From positions 372,001-436,000 of the forward strand of contig OY751496.1 of the NCBI GenBank assembly GCA_963565915.1: a DNA stretch of 64,000 bases, given 5' to 3'. The translations under genes and the position numbers were made by a program. Shown here one piece after another: positions 9,901 through 19,578 of this stretch. The notes below the pieces were generated by a model, which ran no database searches, was not told where the DNA came from, and saw nothing but the letters and a program-made list of their open reading frames with translations. How positions within the stretch are numbered: the stretch's first letter is position 1; each line of letters opens with the position of its first letter. This DNA comes from Entoloma clypeatum (Eukaryota > Basidiomycota > Agaricomycetes > Agaricales > Entolomataceae).

Positions 9901-11689
9901 AGACAACGAATTGCCTGCCAGTGAGCCTGATGACGAACCACGAGTACCCACCCCGGAACCCGAGCAAGTACCAGATCGTCCGATCAGGGAACGACGAGTT
10001 CGGAAGATGCCAGGAAGCATCTATGGGGAAGACACTCCAGCATCTGATCTTGAAAAATTAGATCGAAGACGGAGATTGGGCGGTCAAACAGCATGGATGA
10101 ATGATCTCCTGATGGAGGCAATATCAGTCCAAGTTGGCATCGTTGAAATGTCCCACAAAGACATATACCCTCTTCCAAATAAAGAAGACTGGTATGCGGC
10201 TGAACAAAAAGAGCTAGATATGCTCAAACGCCGCGGGGTGATCACGGAGCTAGTACCCCTGCCTGAAGGGAGGAAAGCTCTAAGGAACAAATGGGTTTAC
10301 AATGAAAAGTCTGATGGGCGTCTGAAAGCACGCCTCGTCGCAAAAGGCTTCTCACAGGTAGAAGGGATCGACTTTGATCAGATCTTCTCACCAGTTGTGA
10401 GATATGAAACCGTCCGATTAATACTGGCATTGACAGCCCTTGAAGGGTGGTTCATGACACTTTTGGACGTCTCATCAGCCTTCCTCTATGGAACGCTCCG
10501 TGAGGTCATCTACATGCGACAGCCTGAGGGCTACGTAGTAAAAGGGAAAGAACACCTCGTGTACCGACTATGCAAAGCCCTATATGGACTTAAGCAGGCC
10601 GCACTAGCCTGGTGGAGAGAACTTGATTCCTCCATGAAAAAGCTCGGCTTTGTCCGGCTTCACTCCGATGTGGGAGTGTTCATTCACAAAAGTACCAGCG
10701 GGGAAATTGTAATCGCTGTCATCTATGTCGACGACTCTGCTTTTCTCGGCACAAACTGGGAATATACGCTAGAGAAAAAAAAGGCCTTCATGACCACATG
10801 GGAATGTAGGGACCTAGGGCACCTTGTGCCTGATGGGGAACCGAAAGAATTTCTCTCTATCCAAATAAGGCAACACGGGAAACGTATCTTCATCGATCAA
10901 GTACCTTACCTTGAGAAAATACTCGAACGAATGGGGATGAGCGAATCTAACGCCACCCATACCCCACTTCCTACAGGCTACAAACCCATGATGTCTGAAG
11001 ATGAACCCAATGCAGAACTTCGATCAAAGTACCAATCCGTCATCGGATCACTTCTATATCTGATGATTGGAACAAGGCCAGACATCTGTTTTGCCGTGAT
11101 CAAAATGTCGCAATTTTCCGCAAATCCCACCAAATGCCATTTAGAAGTGGCTAGGGATATTTGCAGGTATCTGAAAGCGACAAAAAATTACGCAATCATG
11201 TATGATGGTGACTCAGGGAAAGGAATCTATGCATTCACAGACTCCGACTGGGCGTCAGATGAAAACACGAGGAGGTCTACCACTGGCTTCTTCATATCAC
11301 TGGCGTCTGGAGCAGTGACATGGGTATCATCGGCGCAAAAGACCATCGCCCTCTCTTCCACAGAAGCAGAGTATATGGCGTTATCAGACTGCAGTCGCGC
11401 AGCAACATGGCTGAGAAGCATGCTTGCCAAACTTGGAATGCAGATCGGATCAGTACCGATCTACGGAGATAACAACAGCTCCGTCTTCATCGCATCCAAC
11501 CCTGTAACTGAGAAGCGATCCAAGCACATTGACGTGCGATTCCACTTCGTCAGAGAAAAAGTCTCCGAAGGGATAATTACGGTCGAATTCATTGAAGGAG
11601 TGAACAACCCTGCAGACCTTTTAACTAAGAATCTGGGAAAAATCCTCTTTTCCAAGTTTATCCCGTACTTCGGATTGATAAAAAACTAG
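6962..11689 (+). CDS. copia Gag-Pol polyprotein, single ORF
   Basis: 1575 residues from the ATG at 6962 (context ACAATGTC); the frame is open slightly further upstream but has no earlier ATG. Order of domains is the copia one: Gag (about 1-450, MKSYLLHQG core, Lys-rich stretch near 265-290); protease with DSGAS at 506; GAG-pre-integrase ETWHKRLGH near 639; integrase with the second catalytic Asp in RVDGGGEF (768) and the Glu in GRAER; reverse transcriptase with YVDD (1255-1258); RNase H with TDSDWASD (1426) and STEAEYMAL. It ends LTKNLGKILFSKFIPYFGL. Gag has no classical CX2CX4HX4C knuckle; only CTHC is seen just before the protease. There is no stop or frameshift, so Gag and Pol must be separated by proteolysis or RNA processing. 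A diverged copy lies at 52380-57095. Confidence 0.95.
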   Translation: MSTSRSALDIITPFDGIDYQSWAEKMKSYLLHQGVWRLVSGDIVRPVIADFTTTVSTPGATAAAPPVLATTIDQPGFRKEEKAWIRDDDVALGAICLKVSEAIRRHIKDSTSALDAWKTLKDNYSKVSPAIIFGDFKTAATFKLSGRDPVPEIERLGSLFARLADSNFVVPDLMQAMILANAIPDAWSSLSTALFQVYDADDFTYKAVAESIISEYSRKYSVGSTRASNEQARKISGTKRKGQDPKWERQQKPSTSQNDADEQPNSADPSTASEKKKGKGRWRNQKKSANNADNTSDHVEETVEFVAPAIHFPPIPPPSFTTVTGRGKTMSTAQPDSQRMQSLLQRMNPPPSQYTGLPSGKPSAWKKNDHIRKLARNIGARPSGSNLHILDTIIPDIDERPAKQRRVAPSIEESLKMMDIDHQSERMGPEQFEDGLIELDGSSHSSLKLDQMGNANNHAQTFEYILASTNADSIDLFSDDLYKKYIKHFASCTHCKERERAQWILDSGASLHFTHEFKDFAYYRPLKAKRFVQTAAKGKKLEILGVGAVPVRHTLNGEIKTHLLRPVFYIPDMDTRLLSLGVFLNHGYKVDGMRGEINISKGQNKIQFSPHILGQTIYWLDTEIRYDQIHAISSEITVETWHKRLGHPNDQALNKIPTSTKGVPRTLVREKSQESCTGCLKGKMPNQSYPNSMTRAVKPFDLIHSDLKQISTASYHKYKYFLTFLDDFSSHVWVVLLRKKSGAITALRQFLAMIQNQFAATPKKWRVDGGGEFDEYKDVLADHGILIDVTLPYQHQQNGRAERINRTLWEKSQALRFDACLPPMWWEFCLEHAAFLYNRTPMQRLEWKTPYFRVTNEIPDMSSVRVFGCQAYVYIPKEKRRNSLESRSRLMIYLRSKPGVKGYRFMDPETNTIFMGGKAIFDESKYPRCHIDPLPENHPEMENPEPADEFEDLIPGSNDDDSHNETPHNPVPIEQDQPESDNELPASEPDDEPRVPTPEPEQVPDRPIRERRVRKMPGSIYGEDTPASDLEKLDRRRRLGGQTAWMNDLLMEAISVQVGIVEMSHKDIYPLPNKEDWYAAEQKELDMLKRRGVITELVPLPEGRKALRNKWVYNEKSDGRLKARLVAKGFSQVEGIDFDQIFSPVVRYETVRLILALTALEGWFMTLLDVSSAFLYGTLREVIYMRQPEGYVVKGKEHLVYRLCKALYGLKQAALAWWRELDSSMKKLGFVRLHSDVGVFIHKSTSGEIVIAVIYVDDSAFLGTNWEYTLEKKKAFMTTWECRDLGHLVPDGEPKEFLSIQIRQHGKRIFIDQVPYLEKILERMGMSESNATHTPLPTGYKPMMSEDEPNAELRSKYQSVIGSLLYLMIGTRPDICFAVIKMSQFSANPTKCHLEVARDICRYLKATKNYAIMYDGDSGKGIYAFTDSDWASDENTRRSTTGFFISLASGAVTWVSSAQKTIALSSTEAEYMALSDCSRAATWLRSMLAKLGMQIGSVPIYGDNNSSVFIASNPVTEKRSKHIDVRFHFVREKVSEGIITVEFIEGVNNPADLLTKNLGKILFSKFIPYFGLIKN

Positions 11690-11756
11690 GCGAAACAGAG
11701 TACCTATATGGGAAAAAGTAAGATGTATTTAGAAGTATGTACTAAATATGGGGGGG

Positions 11757-12046
11757 TGTTGAAACTTTTCCATCACGTAGATTAGATTAGATTAGATTAC
11801 ATCACGTGACCTTTACACATCTTCAATTACATACTTGTTTGGTTGGTACAAACAGTAGTACGGTATATAAGACCAGGAAACTGTCAATATCAACAAGTTG
11901 TCTCTTGACTCTTAACCAGCTCCATCACTCTTACCAGCCTCACCCTTCCCAACCAAGTAAGTGACTAGAACGGTAGAGTAGATTACTTCCACTGTAGCTG
12001 TGTTGCTCAGTACATCTGTGGCTAGCGCCCAGGTGGAACTTCAACA
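11757..12046 (+). repeat. 3' LTR of the intact copia element
   Basis: 290 bp with TG...CA ends, preceded by a G7 polypurine tract and followed by the GAACG target duplication. Confidence 0.92.
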
Positions 12047-12051
12047 GAACG

Positions 12052-12124
12052 GTTATGTAGAGTACTTCCACTGTAGCTGGTTGCTCAGTACATCTGTGGC
12101 TAACGCCCAGGTGGAACTTCAATA
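12052..12124 (+). repeat. right part of the split solo copia LTR
   Basis: Matches the last ~70 bp of the family LTR with a few differences; it ends TTCAATA rather than TTCAACA and is followed at once by CTGAC, the duplication seen at 6050-6054. Confidence 0.85.
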
Positions 12125-12129
12125 CTGAC

Positions 12130-12546
12130 GAGGTCACAAGATATGTGTAGATTTGCTGATGCTCTCCTCAAGACAAGTACTCTCCATCTATCAGAATTGG
12201 ACTATATACATATAACCAGATTGCTGGAAAGAGGTGAGAGATCACATATCTAGCATATACAGAAGATTCCACATAATTATGTGGAGGGTGGACAGCTGAC
12301 TGCAAGATATGATGTTGGACACATTAGTTGAGGTATTAGCCTATGGGTACTTGCAAACTGTCTCATGTTGGCACCTGTATCATTCACAAACATCCAGCCT
12401 CTCTCACTCCATAAGATTGATATGAGTCTTTTATATGAGGTAGATTTGTTCTCTTGCCGCTTTTCAACACTTTCATGATGTGTATTGTAGATGGAGAATA
12501 CTTGACTGGACAGAATTCTTATAAAATAGTCTACATATATACTCCA
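12130..12546. other. internal region of the long-TIR element, right side
   Basis: AT-rich sequence between the CTGAC duplication and the right inverted repeat. One open frame of 143 codons on the minus strand (12277-12708) runs into the repeat and has no recognisable domain; I do not call it. Confidence 0.5.
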
Positions 12547-13264
12547 CCTTATTCCTTTGGTCAATATTATCTCATATACTTCAAATCTAAGAGGGTCTAA
12601 AAGGTCAGAGGGATATTCTCCATGCCTTTGCTGGAATATGGTGTATATTTGGAAATACAGGTGGTTGAAAGCATATACCTCTAGAAATAGATCTAGGCAT
12701 TTCCTCACTTATTTCTTCGGCGAAATACATCTTCTATATATATTATCTACAGTGGCAGAATATGAGAGGCAATGGTTCCACGGTTCTGATGATATGAAGT
12801 GTGCATCATTATTTTTGGGGCAATCAGAAGACATGGCTGGATCAGTTCATCTAAACATTTTCTGGCATATTCCTTTCACAAAAGACACACCTCATTTATG
12901 TTTCAAATAAGGACTACAAAGATATTAGGTATAGGCCTTCTGGTTGTAGTGCAATATAAGGTGCGCTTTTTTCACTTTTTTGGCAGTTGCAGGATATATA
13001 CCTACATGAGTTGAAATAAACATTGCTCTTTTGTAAAATGCATATAATGTATTATTTAATTGAGAATGAGGATACAAAAATATGAAAGCAATCCACCCAT
13101 TGGATGGCCCGAGATACATGATTTTGTGGTCAATGAGGCCAATTGATGGAGACGACGCGTTGTTTGTTATTAGTCAGCCGGCATGTTTGTCGGCTGATCC
13201 TTCATCAATCAATATGGACCCTGCCGCTAATCAAAAAGGGGGCAGTCCAGGTTCTGTTGCCATA
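12547..13264 (-). repeat. right terminal inverted repeat of the 4.9-13.3 kb element
   Basis: 718 bp, reverse complement of 4860-5571, ending GTTCTGTTGCCATA followed by ATGGAC (13265-13270). Confidence 0.85.
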
Positions 13265-13270
13265 ATGGAC

Positions 13271-13946
13271 CATGGTGGAGCTGCCCTTATCAGGCTTAGA
13301 TGCTAGGAAGCTCAGGCTGGCATGAAAATCAGCGAGCGTCCCGGAGAGCCATATCTTCCCCGGACGTGCGTGTCGTTTAAAGTTTTTTTTGATGCATGGT
13401 GGCGACTTCGTTTTCTGGGGTGCGTTGTTCGGGAATATCGCTTTTCTCTTCGGAAACTTGAAGCTCGTTCAGTGTAGTGCCAAAACACGGCTTTGTAAAG
13501 TCACTGTGTTTGGTGGTGGGAGCACCCGGCGCGAACTTTTTTTTTTCACCCCGGGTGTTTTTCGATACTGCGATACAAGTTGGGCCTGTCAAACTTTCTG
13601 GGCAGTGTCGAGTTTTGAAAGGTTCACTGAAGGGTCCTCCTACCTAGCCCGCTGATTCCTCCGGATGCGTACATTTTTCAATCGGTGTAAATATTTGGGA
13701 TCATACTAGAAAGAAAAATGCGAGGGGCAATGATACTCAGGTATGGTTTTTTTGAGGCGAATATGGCAGCACTGGAGAAGAGGGTTGGTTGTAGAACTTC
13801 CGACGCCGGGGGGTTTGTGTGCGACTCGGAGGAGAGGTAAGTCCTCGTGTGGAATTAAAGCGCGAGAGGTCAAAATATCACAACGCCTAAGCCATACGCA
13901 TGTCTAATAAACATGCAAAGCATATATTATCGATTGGACAAATTAT
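13271..13946. other. intergenic spacer
   Basis: Nothing beyond short open frames and poly-T tracts (13384-13390, 13539-13546) was found between the DNA element and the small secreted-protein gene. Confidence 0.45.
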
Positions 13947-14237
13947 TTAACAGACGATGAATATGGAATTCCAACCGAAACCAGTCTTCTGTTCGGCGTT
14001 GCTATTGGTGCTGAGGGTAAAAACGGCCACATTTTGGCAATCGCGGGTATTGTACATCCTACCACTTTGTCCTTCGGCGTACCATTTGTAGCTTCCGTGA
14101 TAGGGTATGTTGCTGCATCCACAATTACCGATAACTGAACTGTCGCCAGTGTAGTAGTTGTTGGCGTAGTCAACAAAGTGCGAAGCACTCGCAAGGGCAA
14201 TGAAGCTTGCAACAGTGAATAGTACTTTCATCTTCAC
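13947..14237 (-). CDS. small secreted cysteine-containing protein
   Basis: 96 residues in one exon, starting MKMKVLFTVASF. The first ~19 residues form a classic signal peptide: two lysines, a hydrophobic core, then the small-residue cleavage region ALASAS before HFVDY. The mature part is about 77 residues, polar and aromatic-rich, with four cysteines (39, 41, 67 and the C-terminal residue 96), enough for two disulfides. No known family was recognised. Size, signal and cysteines fit the small secreted proteins common in basidiomycetes, but no function follows from that. The isolated intergenic position and sensible A-rich start context support a real gene. Alternatively it is a chance frame; the strong signal peptide argues against this. 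Confidence 0.6.
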   Translation of the reverse strand: MKMKVLFTVASFIALASASHFVDYANNYYTGDSSVIGNCGCSNIPYHGSYKWYAEGQSGRMYNTRDCQNVAVFTLSTNSNAEQKTGFGWNSIFIVC

Positions 14238-15469
14238 GTATCAATTCTTTATGTCAGTGATGTTCTTGTTGATGATTTTGCGTGGCTCACCTGGACAGGA
14301 AATAGGATGCAAAGATATTGGAGTAGAGGTTCACAGGCGAGCAAGACCCGTTGAAAAAAGCAAGGAAGCTTGCGATATAAGTTGAGCATCGCGGAAGTGA
14401 TAACTCGATGGCATGGCTCACCTATTGGGCAGAAATTCGGTGTGAGGGGAGGGCGCAGATGAGCGTAGGTGAGCGACGCTTGAAGGGAGGCTGAGGTATA
14501 GGTTAGGCCTTGGTGGTGTTGACGATTCGATGGCACAGCTTACTTGGGTGGAGACAAGGGCGAACGTGGACGAGTGGGCTCGTTGGGGGGCCATGAAGGC
14601 GAGAAATCCACAGTTTAAATAGGCCAGCGGGGGTTCAGATGACTCATAAGCTCCTCGTGCACACGGCGCATTTTTGGAACGGGCAGAAGGCCGATGATCT
14701 AAATTCCTCGAGCCCCAATCTACTTGCCCAAGTTTGGATACAATTGTACCCAATTGAGAAGGAGATTCTAGGGTCATCATCCCTGAGAGGGTCAGCTACG
14801 TACCCGCAAGGAATCGAAAGCAGGTAGTAGAAACCAATTGACTACGTTGCAGAATCGTATATAGACGAGAGGAACTGGGGAGAGAAACTGTGACATCCAA
14901 TTCTTTGTTTTATTGAAGGTGGTTGTGAATTATCACTCACCATTTAATTTTGCAGCACGTCTTCACGTCGTCCTGAGTTCTCGGAACTTGGTCAGAAGCA
15001 ACGATCAAATAGACCCTCAACGGGTGGTAGTCCTAAAATGACCGCGTATCAAACGGAAAGCTCCACTCAGGCTGGATGGAATCAAAGAAGCCGCCAAGCT
15101 GCGGTCAAGGCCTGCCTTCTCGGAAGCCACATGTTCCCGATTGCCACATAGACATACCAATCGTTACTGGACAGCTCAACGTGGTTAACGCAGATTCGCA
15201 GCCCCTTTGAAGATGATTTTGACCGAACGAAGAGGACGACTTGTCCGACAATCGGACGGATTGCTTGTTAAGTTTCAGCGACAGACCAAAATTCGTGATT
15301 CTTATCTGCACCGTTTTTGGGGAGGTTTTCATCCAGGCAATTCTTTATCCGAACGGTCAGAGGTCGTCGAGATCCGGCGTGTGCTTGGCATCGAGAGCAC
15401 AGAGGCACGTGATTGGTTTTTTTTTTTGACTCGATCGCGCACGTCGCGTGACCTGGCACGATTTCTGGC
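14238..15469. other. intergenic region; divergent promoters of the secreted protein and GlyRS genes
   Basis: The genes on either side are transcribed away from this 1.2 kb stretch. No coding region is supported. Near the GlyRS start are CACGTGATTGG (15405-15415), combining an E-box and an inverted CCAAT box, a T-run, and GTCGCGTGACC around 15442, plausible promoter elements by motif only. Confidence 0.45.
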
Positions 15470-17920
15470 ATGCGACTGGCTTTCCGCCAGATCAAATCAA
15501 TCTTTCCTTATCACCCAACCATCTTCCGTCCCTTTTCAACGACAAGAATGACCGCCGCCGAGCCAGAGACGGTCGTCAACAAGACCGCACATCCTTTCGA
15601 CAAGACCAGATTCGAGGCGTTGTTGAATCGGAGGTTCTTCTACGCGCCAGCGTTTGAGATCTATGGCGGTCAGTTCGAGTCAGATTCATAGAAAGTAACA
15701 GAATTGATGTATATGGCACACAGGTGTGGCGGGGTTGTACGACTATGGTCCACCGGGCTCTTCGCTCCAAGCCAACATCATCGCTGAATGGCGGAAACAT
15801 TTCATCGTAGAGGAGCATATGCTCGAGCTTGACACCACCGTTATGACGCCCGCACCTGTGTTTGAGACCTCGGGTCACGTCGCCCGGTTCGCGGACTGGA
15901 TGGTGAAGGATCTGAAGACCGGGGACGTCCTGAGGGCCGATCATCTTGTTGGCGGGGTACTTGAAGCAAGGGTGGCGGGGGACAAAGAAGCAAGGGGCGC
16001 TGTCGTAGACGATGCGGATAAAAAGGATGAAAAGAAGAAAAAGAAGGGCAAGGCCAAGGTGACGGCGGTCAAATTGGAGGACGACGTAGTGAAGGAATAC
16101 GAGAAAATTTTGGCCCAGGTGAGGGCTTTTTGCATATATGCTCCTCTTCATAGGCTGATGTATGGTCTATTGATAGTTGGATAATTACTCAGGCGATGAA
16201 CTAGGGGAACTATGCAAGAAACACGACATCAGGAACCCCGAGACCGACAACGAGGTCAGCGAGCCCCAACAGTTCAATCTCATGTTCGCAAGCAGTATCG
16301 GGCCCACTGGTCAGCACCCAGGGTGAGCCGCCATCCCTTTTCTCCTTTCGACGACTCACCACCCCCAAACCCTCCAGGTATCTCCGCCCCGAAACAGCCC
16401 AAGGCCACTTCCTCAACTTCTCCCGCCTCCTCGAATTTAACAACGGCCGTGTCCCCTTCGCCTCTGCCCAAATCGGGCGTTCCTTCCGCAACGAAATCTC
16501 CCCCCGCGCGGGGCTCCTGCGCGTGCGCGAATTCACCATGGCCGAGATCGAGCACTTCGTCGATCCCACCGACAAATCCCACGTGCGCTTCTCCGAGGTC
16601 ACGAACCAGGTCCTCACGCTCCTCGACCGGCACACGCAAGAGTCCGGCTCGACGCAGACGACGCGCATCACCGTCGGCGAGGCCGTGCAACGCGGGCTGA
16701 TCGCGAACGAGACCTTGGGGTACTTTGTCGCGCGGATATACCAGTTTTTGGTGAAGATCGGGATCAGCGAGGGGAGGCTGCGGTTCCGGCAGCATATGGG
16801 GAATGAGATGGCGCACTATGCGTCGGATTGCTGGGATGCGGAGATTGAGAATAGCTATGGGTGGACGGAGTGTGTGGGGTGTGCGGATAGGGCGGCGTAT
16901 GATCTGAGCGTGCACTCGGCGAGGACGGGGCACGCGCTTGTGGTGCGGCAGGCGTTGAAGGAGCCGGTGGTGACGGAGAAGGAGGTGCCGGAGTGGAATA
17001 AGAAGGCGTTGGGGATGAGGTTGAAAGGTAATGCGGGGGTGGTGCAGAAGGTTGTCGAGGCGTTTGGGGAGGAGGAGTTGGTGAGGTTGAAGGGAGAGTT
17101 GGCCCAGGGTTCGGCGGTGGTGAGAGCGGAGGACGGGAAAGAGTTTACGTTGACGCCCGAACTTCTCACTGTAGAACGGAAAGTTTTCAAGCAATCAAGT
17201 GAGGTTTTTTTATTTTTTGAATCAAAATCCCCCCTCATTTTTAACACTTTATCAGTTCGGGAATATACCCCCAATGTTATCGAGCCTTCCTTTGGTCTCG
17301 GCCGCATTTTGTATGCGCTGTTGGAACATAGCTTCTGGTCTCGCGAGCAGGATGTCGAGCGTGGCGTGCGTCTTCTCTAATCGTTGTTCCCTCAGGGCTG
17401 ATAAACTGTTTACAGGTTCTATCCCTGCCTCCTGTCGTGGCCCCCACCAAAGTACTTGTTGTACCTTTGAGTGCCAGGGATGAATTTGCGCCGATTGTTC
17501 AGGAAATATGTGGGGTCACAGTACAACATATTGTGAGGCTGACTGATTCTCCGATTTAGCCTCGAAACTGCGCAGAGGGGGTGTGTTCTCGCGAGTTGAC
17601 GACTCCAACACGTCTATCGGGAAACGATACGCCAGGAACGACGAGCTCGGTACACCGTTTGGTATCACGGTTGATTTTGCCAGCGTTCAAAATAGGACGA
17701 TCACGCTGCGGTACTGCTCCTCTCTCTCTCTCTTTTTTTTTGTCCCCCTTTTGTTGATCTTTGAACGATTTATTATAGGGAGCGCGATACGACTGATCAG
17801 AGGATTGGGTCGATCGATGAGGTGACCGCTGTGGTTGTCGACCTTGTGGCTGGTGTGATTGATTGGAATGAGGCATGTGAGAGGCTGCCGAAGTATGATG
17901 GCGTTCAGGCTGTAGATTAG
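15470..17920 (+). CDS. GRS1: glycyl-tRNA synthetase, mitochondrial and cytosolic forms from two starts
   Basis: Class II synthetase charging tRNA-Gly. Exons: 15470-15668, 15724-16118, 16177-16322, 16378-17198, 17256-17365, 17416-17509, 17560-17710 and 17779-17920. From the ATG at 15548 they give 659 residues, the usual eukaryotic length. Motif 1 region AGLYDYGPPGSSLQANI, YLRPETAQGHFLNFSRLLEF, motif 2 RSFRNEISPRAGLLRVREFT and motif 3 IEPSFGLGRILYALLEHSFW are all present, followed by the C-terminal anticodon-binding domain (VVAPTKVLVVPLSAR...). A Lys-rich insert (KKDEKKKKKGKAK) lies in exon 2 as in other eukaryotic GlyRS. No WHEP domain is seen. An in-frame ATG at 15470 adds 26 residues that are Arg/Ser/Phe-rich with no acidic residue and end RPFSTTR, a typical mitochondrial presequence. 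The ATG at 15548 has the better context (A at -3), so leaky scanning could make both forms. The symbol follows the yeast gene. Confidence 0.93.
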
Positions 17921-18844
17921 ATAGAGCGTGGCACTCCGAGTGTCGTTTACCTCGCCTGTTTAAGTAATGTATACTGTATATGGAGTGGAAAGATGAGGAG
18001 GAGGTGCATTAGCGCGGCAATGCTGGAAAAAAAAAAAATTCGCATACTTGTGGGGCATATTATAGAAGGAGTTGTAGAAGCCTGAAGTGACGATGTAGTT
18101 GGCTACTTATGTAGTGCCTCTGGGGCCTCGGAACCTTTTATGTACAAATGCAGGGGTCTCCAGGATGGATGGACGAGAATGGGCGAAGATGAGGAGGAAG
18201 ATCAAAATCAGTGTATTTCTCCTCTATCAATGAATTCATAGTTAGTCGTTTAGGGCCCATGATTAGGACGGATGCAAAAGTATGTATAAAGTGTATTCAG
18301 ATTGCTTTGCCACTGCGTTAGGGTCAGAGATTATCAGTATTAAACGGGTAGAGTTGTTTTGTTCTCCGCGTCATCGGTTTCGGCGAGCATGAGTCTGCGC
18401 TAAATTTGGGGCGATTGCATTCAGAGCCTTTGCTCTGTAGCGGGACCTGAATTAATCCTGTTCGATCATTGTCACAGCCAGTGCAGTGGCCTTATTTTTA
18501 CACCAAGGTGATGATACTGTAGCAACGTGGTGAGCGCTGGAGTTTAAACTTACGATCCCCCGTAAGTTCGACCAAATAACTGTACTTATTTGACGGACAT
18601 ATGTCAAGTTTAAACTCCGTGAAATAACTTTCTTGGGGGCGCTGCCAATAAGTTGCCAATAAGTACATTCCACCTTCTGAACATTGTAGCGCCCTCCTCC
18701 TGGTAACCAACTCATCAGAATGCACTCGATCTGGGCCAATAGCCGCTTGGGGCTGGGAAGGGCACTCGGAAGCGGGACTTTGAGAATGGATGACTCTGAT
18801 TGGGTGAACTTGAAGGCTCCTTCGACGCGAACCTCCCATCTGTT
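17921..18844. other. intergenic spacer
   Basis: No gene was found. An A-run at 18027-18038 lies about 110 bp past the GlyRS stop. Two minus-strand frames of about 100 codons near 18450-18880 have no recognisable content. Confidence 0.45.
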
Positions 18845-18875
18845 GCAACTCCAAGTTCACGTGACATGGAAGTGG

Positions 18876-19023
18876 CATCGCGATTCGGGCTATTTCGGGC
18901 TAGTACTAGTGCCTACTAGCCCGAAATAGTTCAATAATCACAAGTTCAATAATCTAGGTCAGATCGTTCACTAGGGCAGTGTTGAGATGATGCCAATATC
19001 TTTTTGTGGAAATGCTGATGCTG
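18876..19023. repeat. small dispersed repeat with a 16-bp perfect palindrome
   Basis: CATCGCGATTC to GCTGATGCTG. Absent at the matching point of copy B, where ...GACATGAATGGACTTT... runs straight through, so it is an insertion. It contains arms 18890-18905 and 18914-18929 (CTATTTCGGGCTAGTA and its complement) around an 8-nt loop. A second copy lies at 58289-58640, itself interrupted by ~190 bp. Confidence 0.7.
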
Positions 19024-19578
19024 TGGACTTTATCATATTCACTCCTCAAGGCATTCATCATGCAACTCAGAGGACCACTGCGCGAACACCACGATATTTA
19101 CAGCTTTTCCTCAGCGCACCCTGAAGTAGTTCGTCCAATCACGCGATTACGGAAACGTCAATGGGAAGTTGATGAACACTTCATGAAGGCCAAATTTGGA
19201 GATCCTTGTTTTATATATTCAATCGTAAGTACCTCCCCCATCCACGATCCGCGTTCTGCTACACAGCATCAGACAGGTTGTCTCGTTTTCCGCACCTTGC
19301 CCGTTGCGTTGTGATTCCTGGCCTTGACAATTTTAATTGGACATCACAAGTACTCTTTCCTGTGCTCTTGCCACAACCACATAGATACGTCTGTCATTTA
19401 TTGAACCCGTAGGAACTCGCCCCTCCTGGTTCGTATCATAATTTGAACTCTCATATTGATAACGTCGCCGGTGTTGCACACAGCTTCAAGGGTTCAGTGC
19501 AGAGTTCATAAAGGACGAGGTGCGTGCCAAAGTTATCATTGCCATTTGACTCATACGCCGCTGTTGCATCAACACAAG

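Larger units (their letters stand above)
6291..12046 (+). mobile_element. full-length Ty1/copia retrotransposon, apparently intact
   Basis: The 5' LTR is 6291-6599 and the 3' LTR 11757-12046, both TGTTGAAAC...CTTCAACA. A 5-bp target duplication GAACG stands on each side (6286-6290, 12047-12051). Directly after the 5' LTR is a primer-binding site matching the anticodon arm of initiator tRNA-Met. A G-run polypurine tract (11750-11756) precedes the 3' LTR. One uninterrupted Gag-Pol frame fills the inside. The LTRs differ by a 19-bp deletion of a short repeat in the 3' copy plus a handful of single changes, so the insertion looks young. It inserted into an LTR of its own family. Confidence 0.95.
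4860..13264. mobile_element. non-autonomous DNA element with ~715 bp terminal inverted repeats
   Basis: The stretch 4860-5571 reappears in reverse complement at 12547-13264 with few differences. Both outer ends start TATGGCAACAGAACCTGG. The hexamer ATGGAC sits directly outside each end (4854-4859 and 13265-13270), as expected for a target-site duplication. The segment now spans 8.4 kb, but 6.07 kb of that is the nested copia material (6055-12124), so the original element was about 2.33 kb. I see no transposase in what remains, so it was probably mobilised in trans. Short open frames inside the repeats are mirrored in both copies and are not convincing genes. The superfamily is not assignable: a 6-bp duplication is unusual and excludes the 2-, 3-, 8- and 9-bp classes if it is real. 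Confidence 0.75.

Noticed and set aside
16280..17194. 304-codon minus-strand open frame across the glycyl-tRNA synthetase
   Set aside because: Antisense shadow of the long GC-rich exon 4; no independent motif.
18890..18929. Hairpin considered as a Helitron 3' end
   Set aside because: No CTRR terminus follows the hairpin at the usual distance and no 5' TC end was found.
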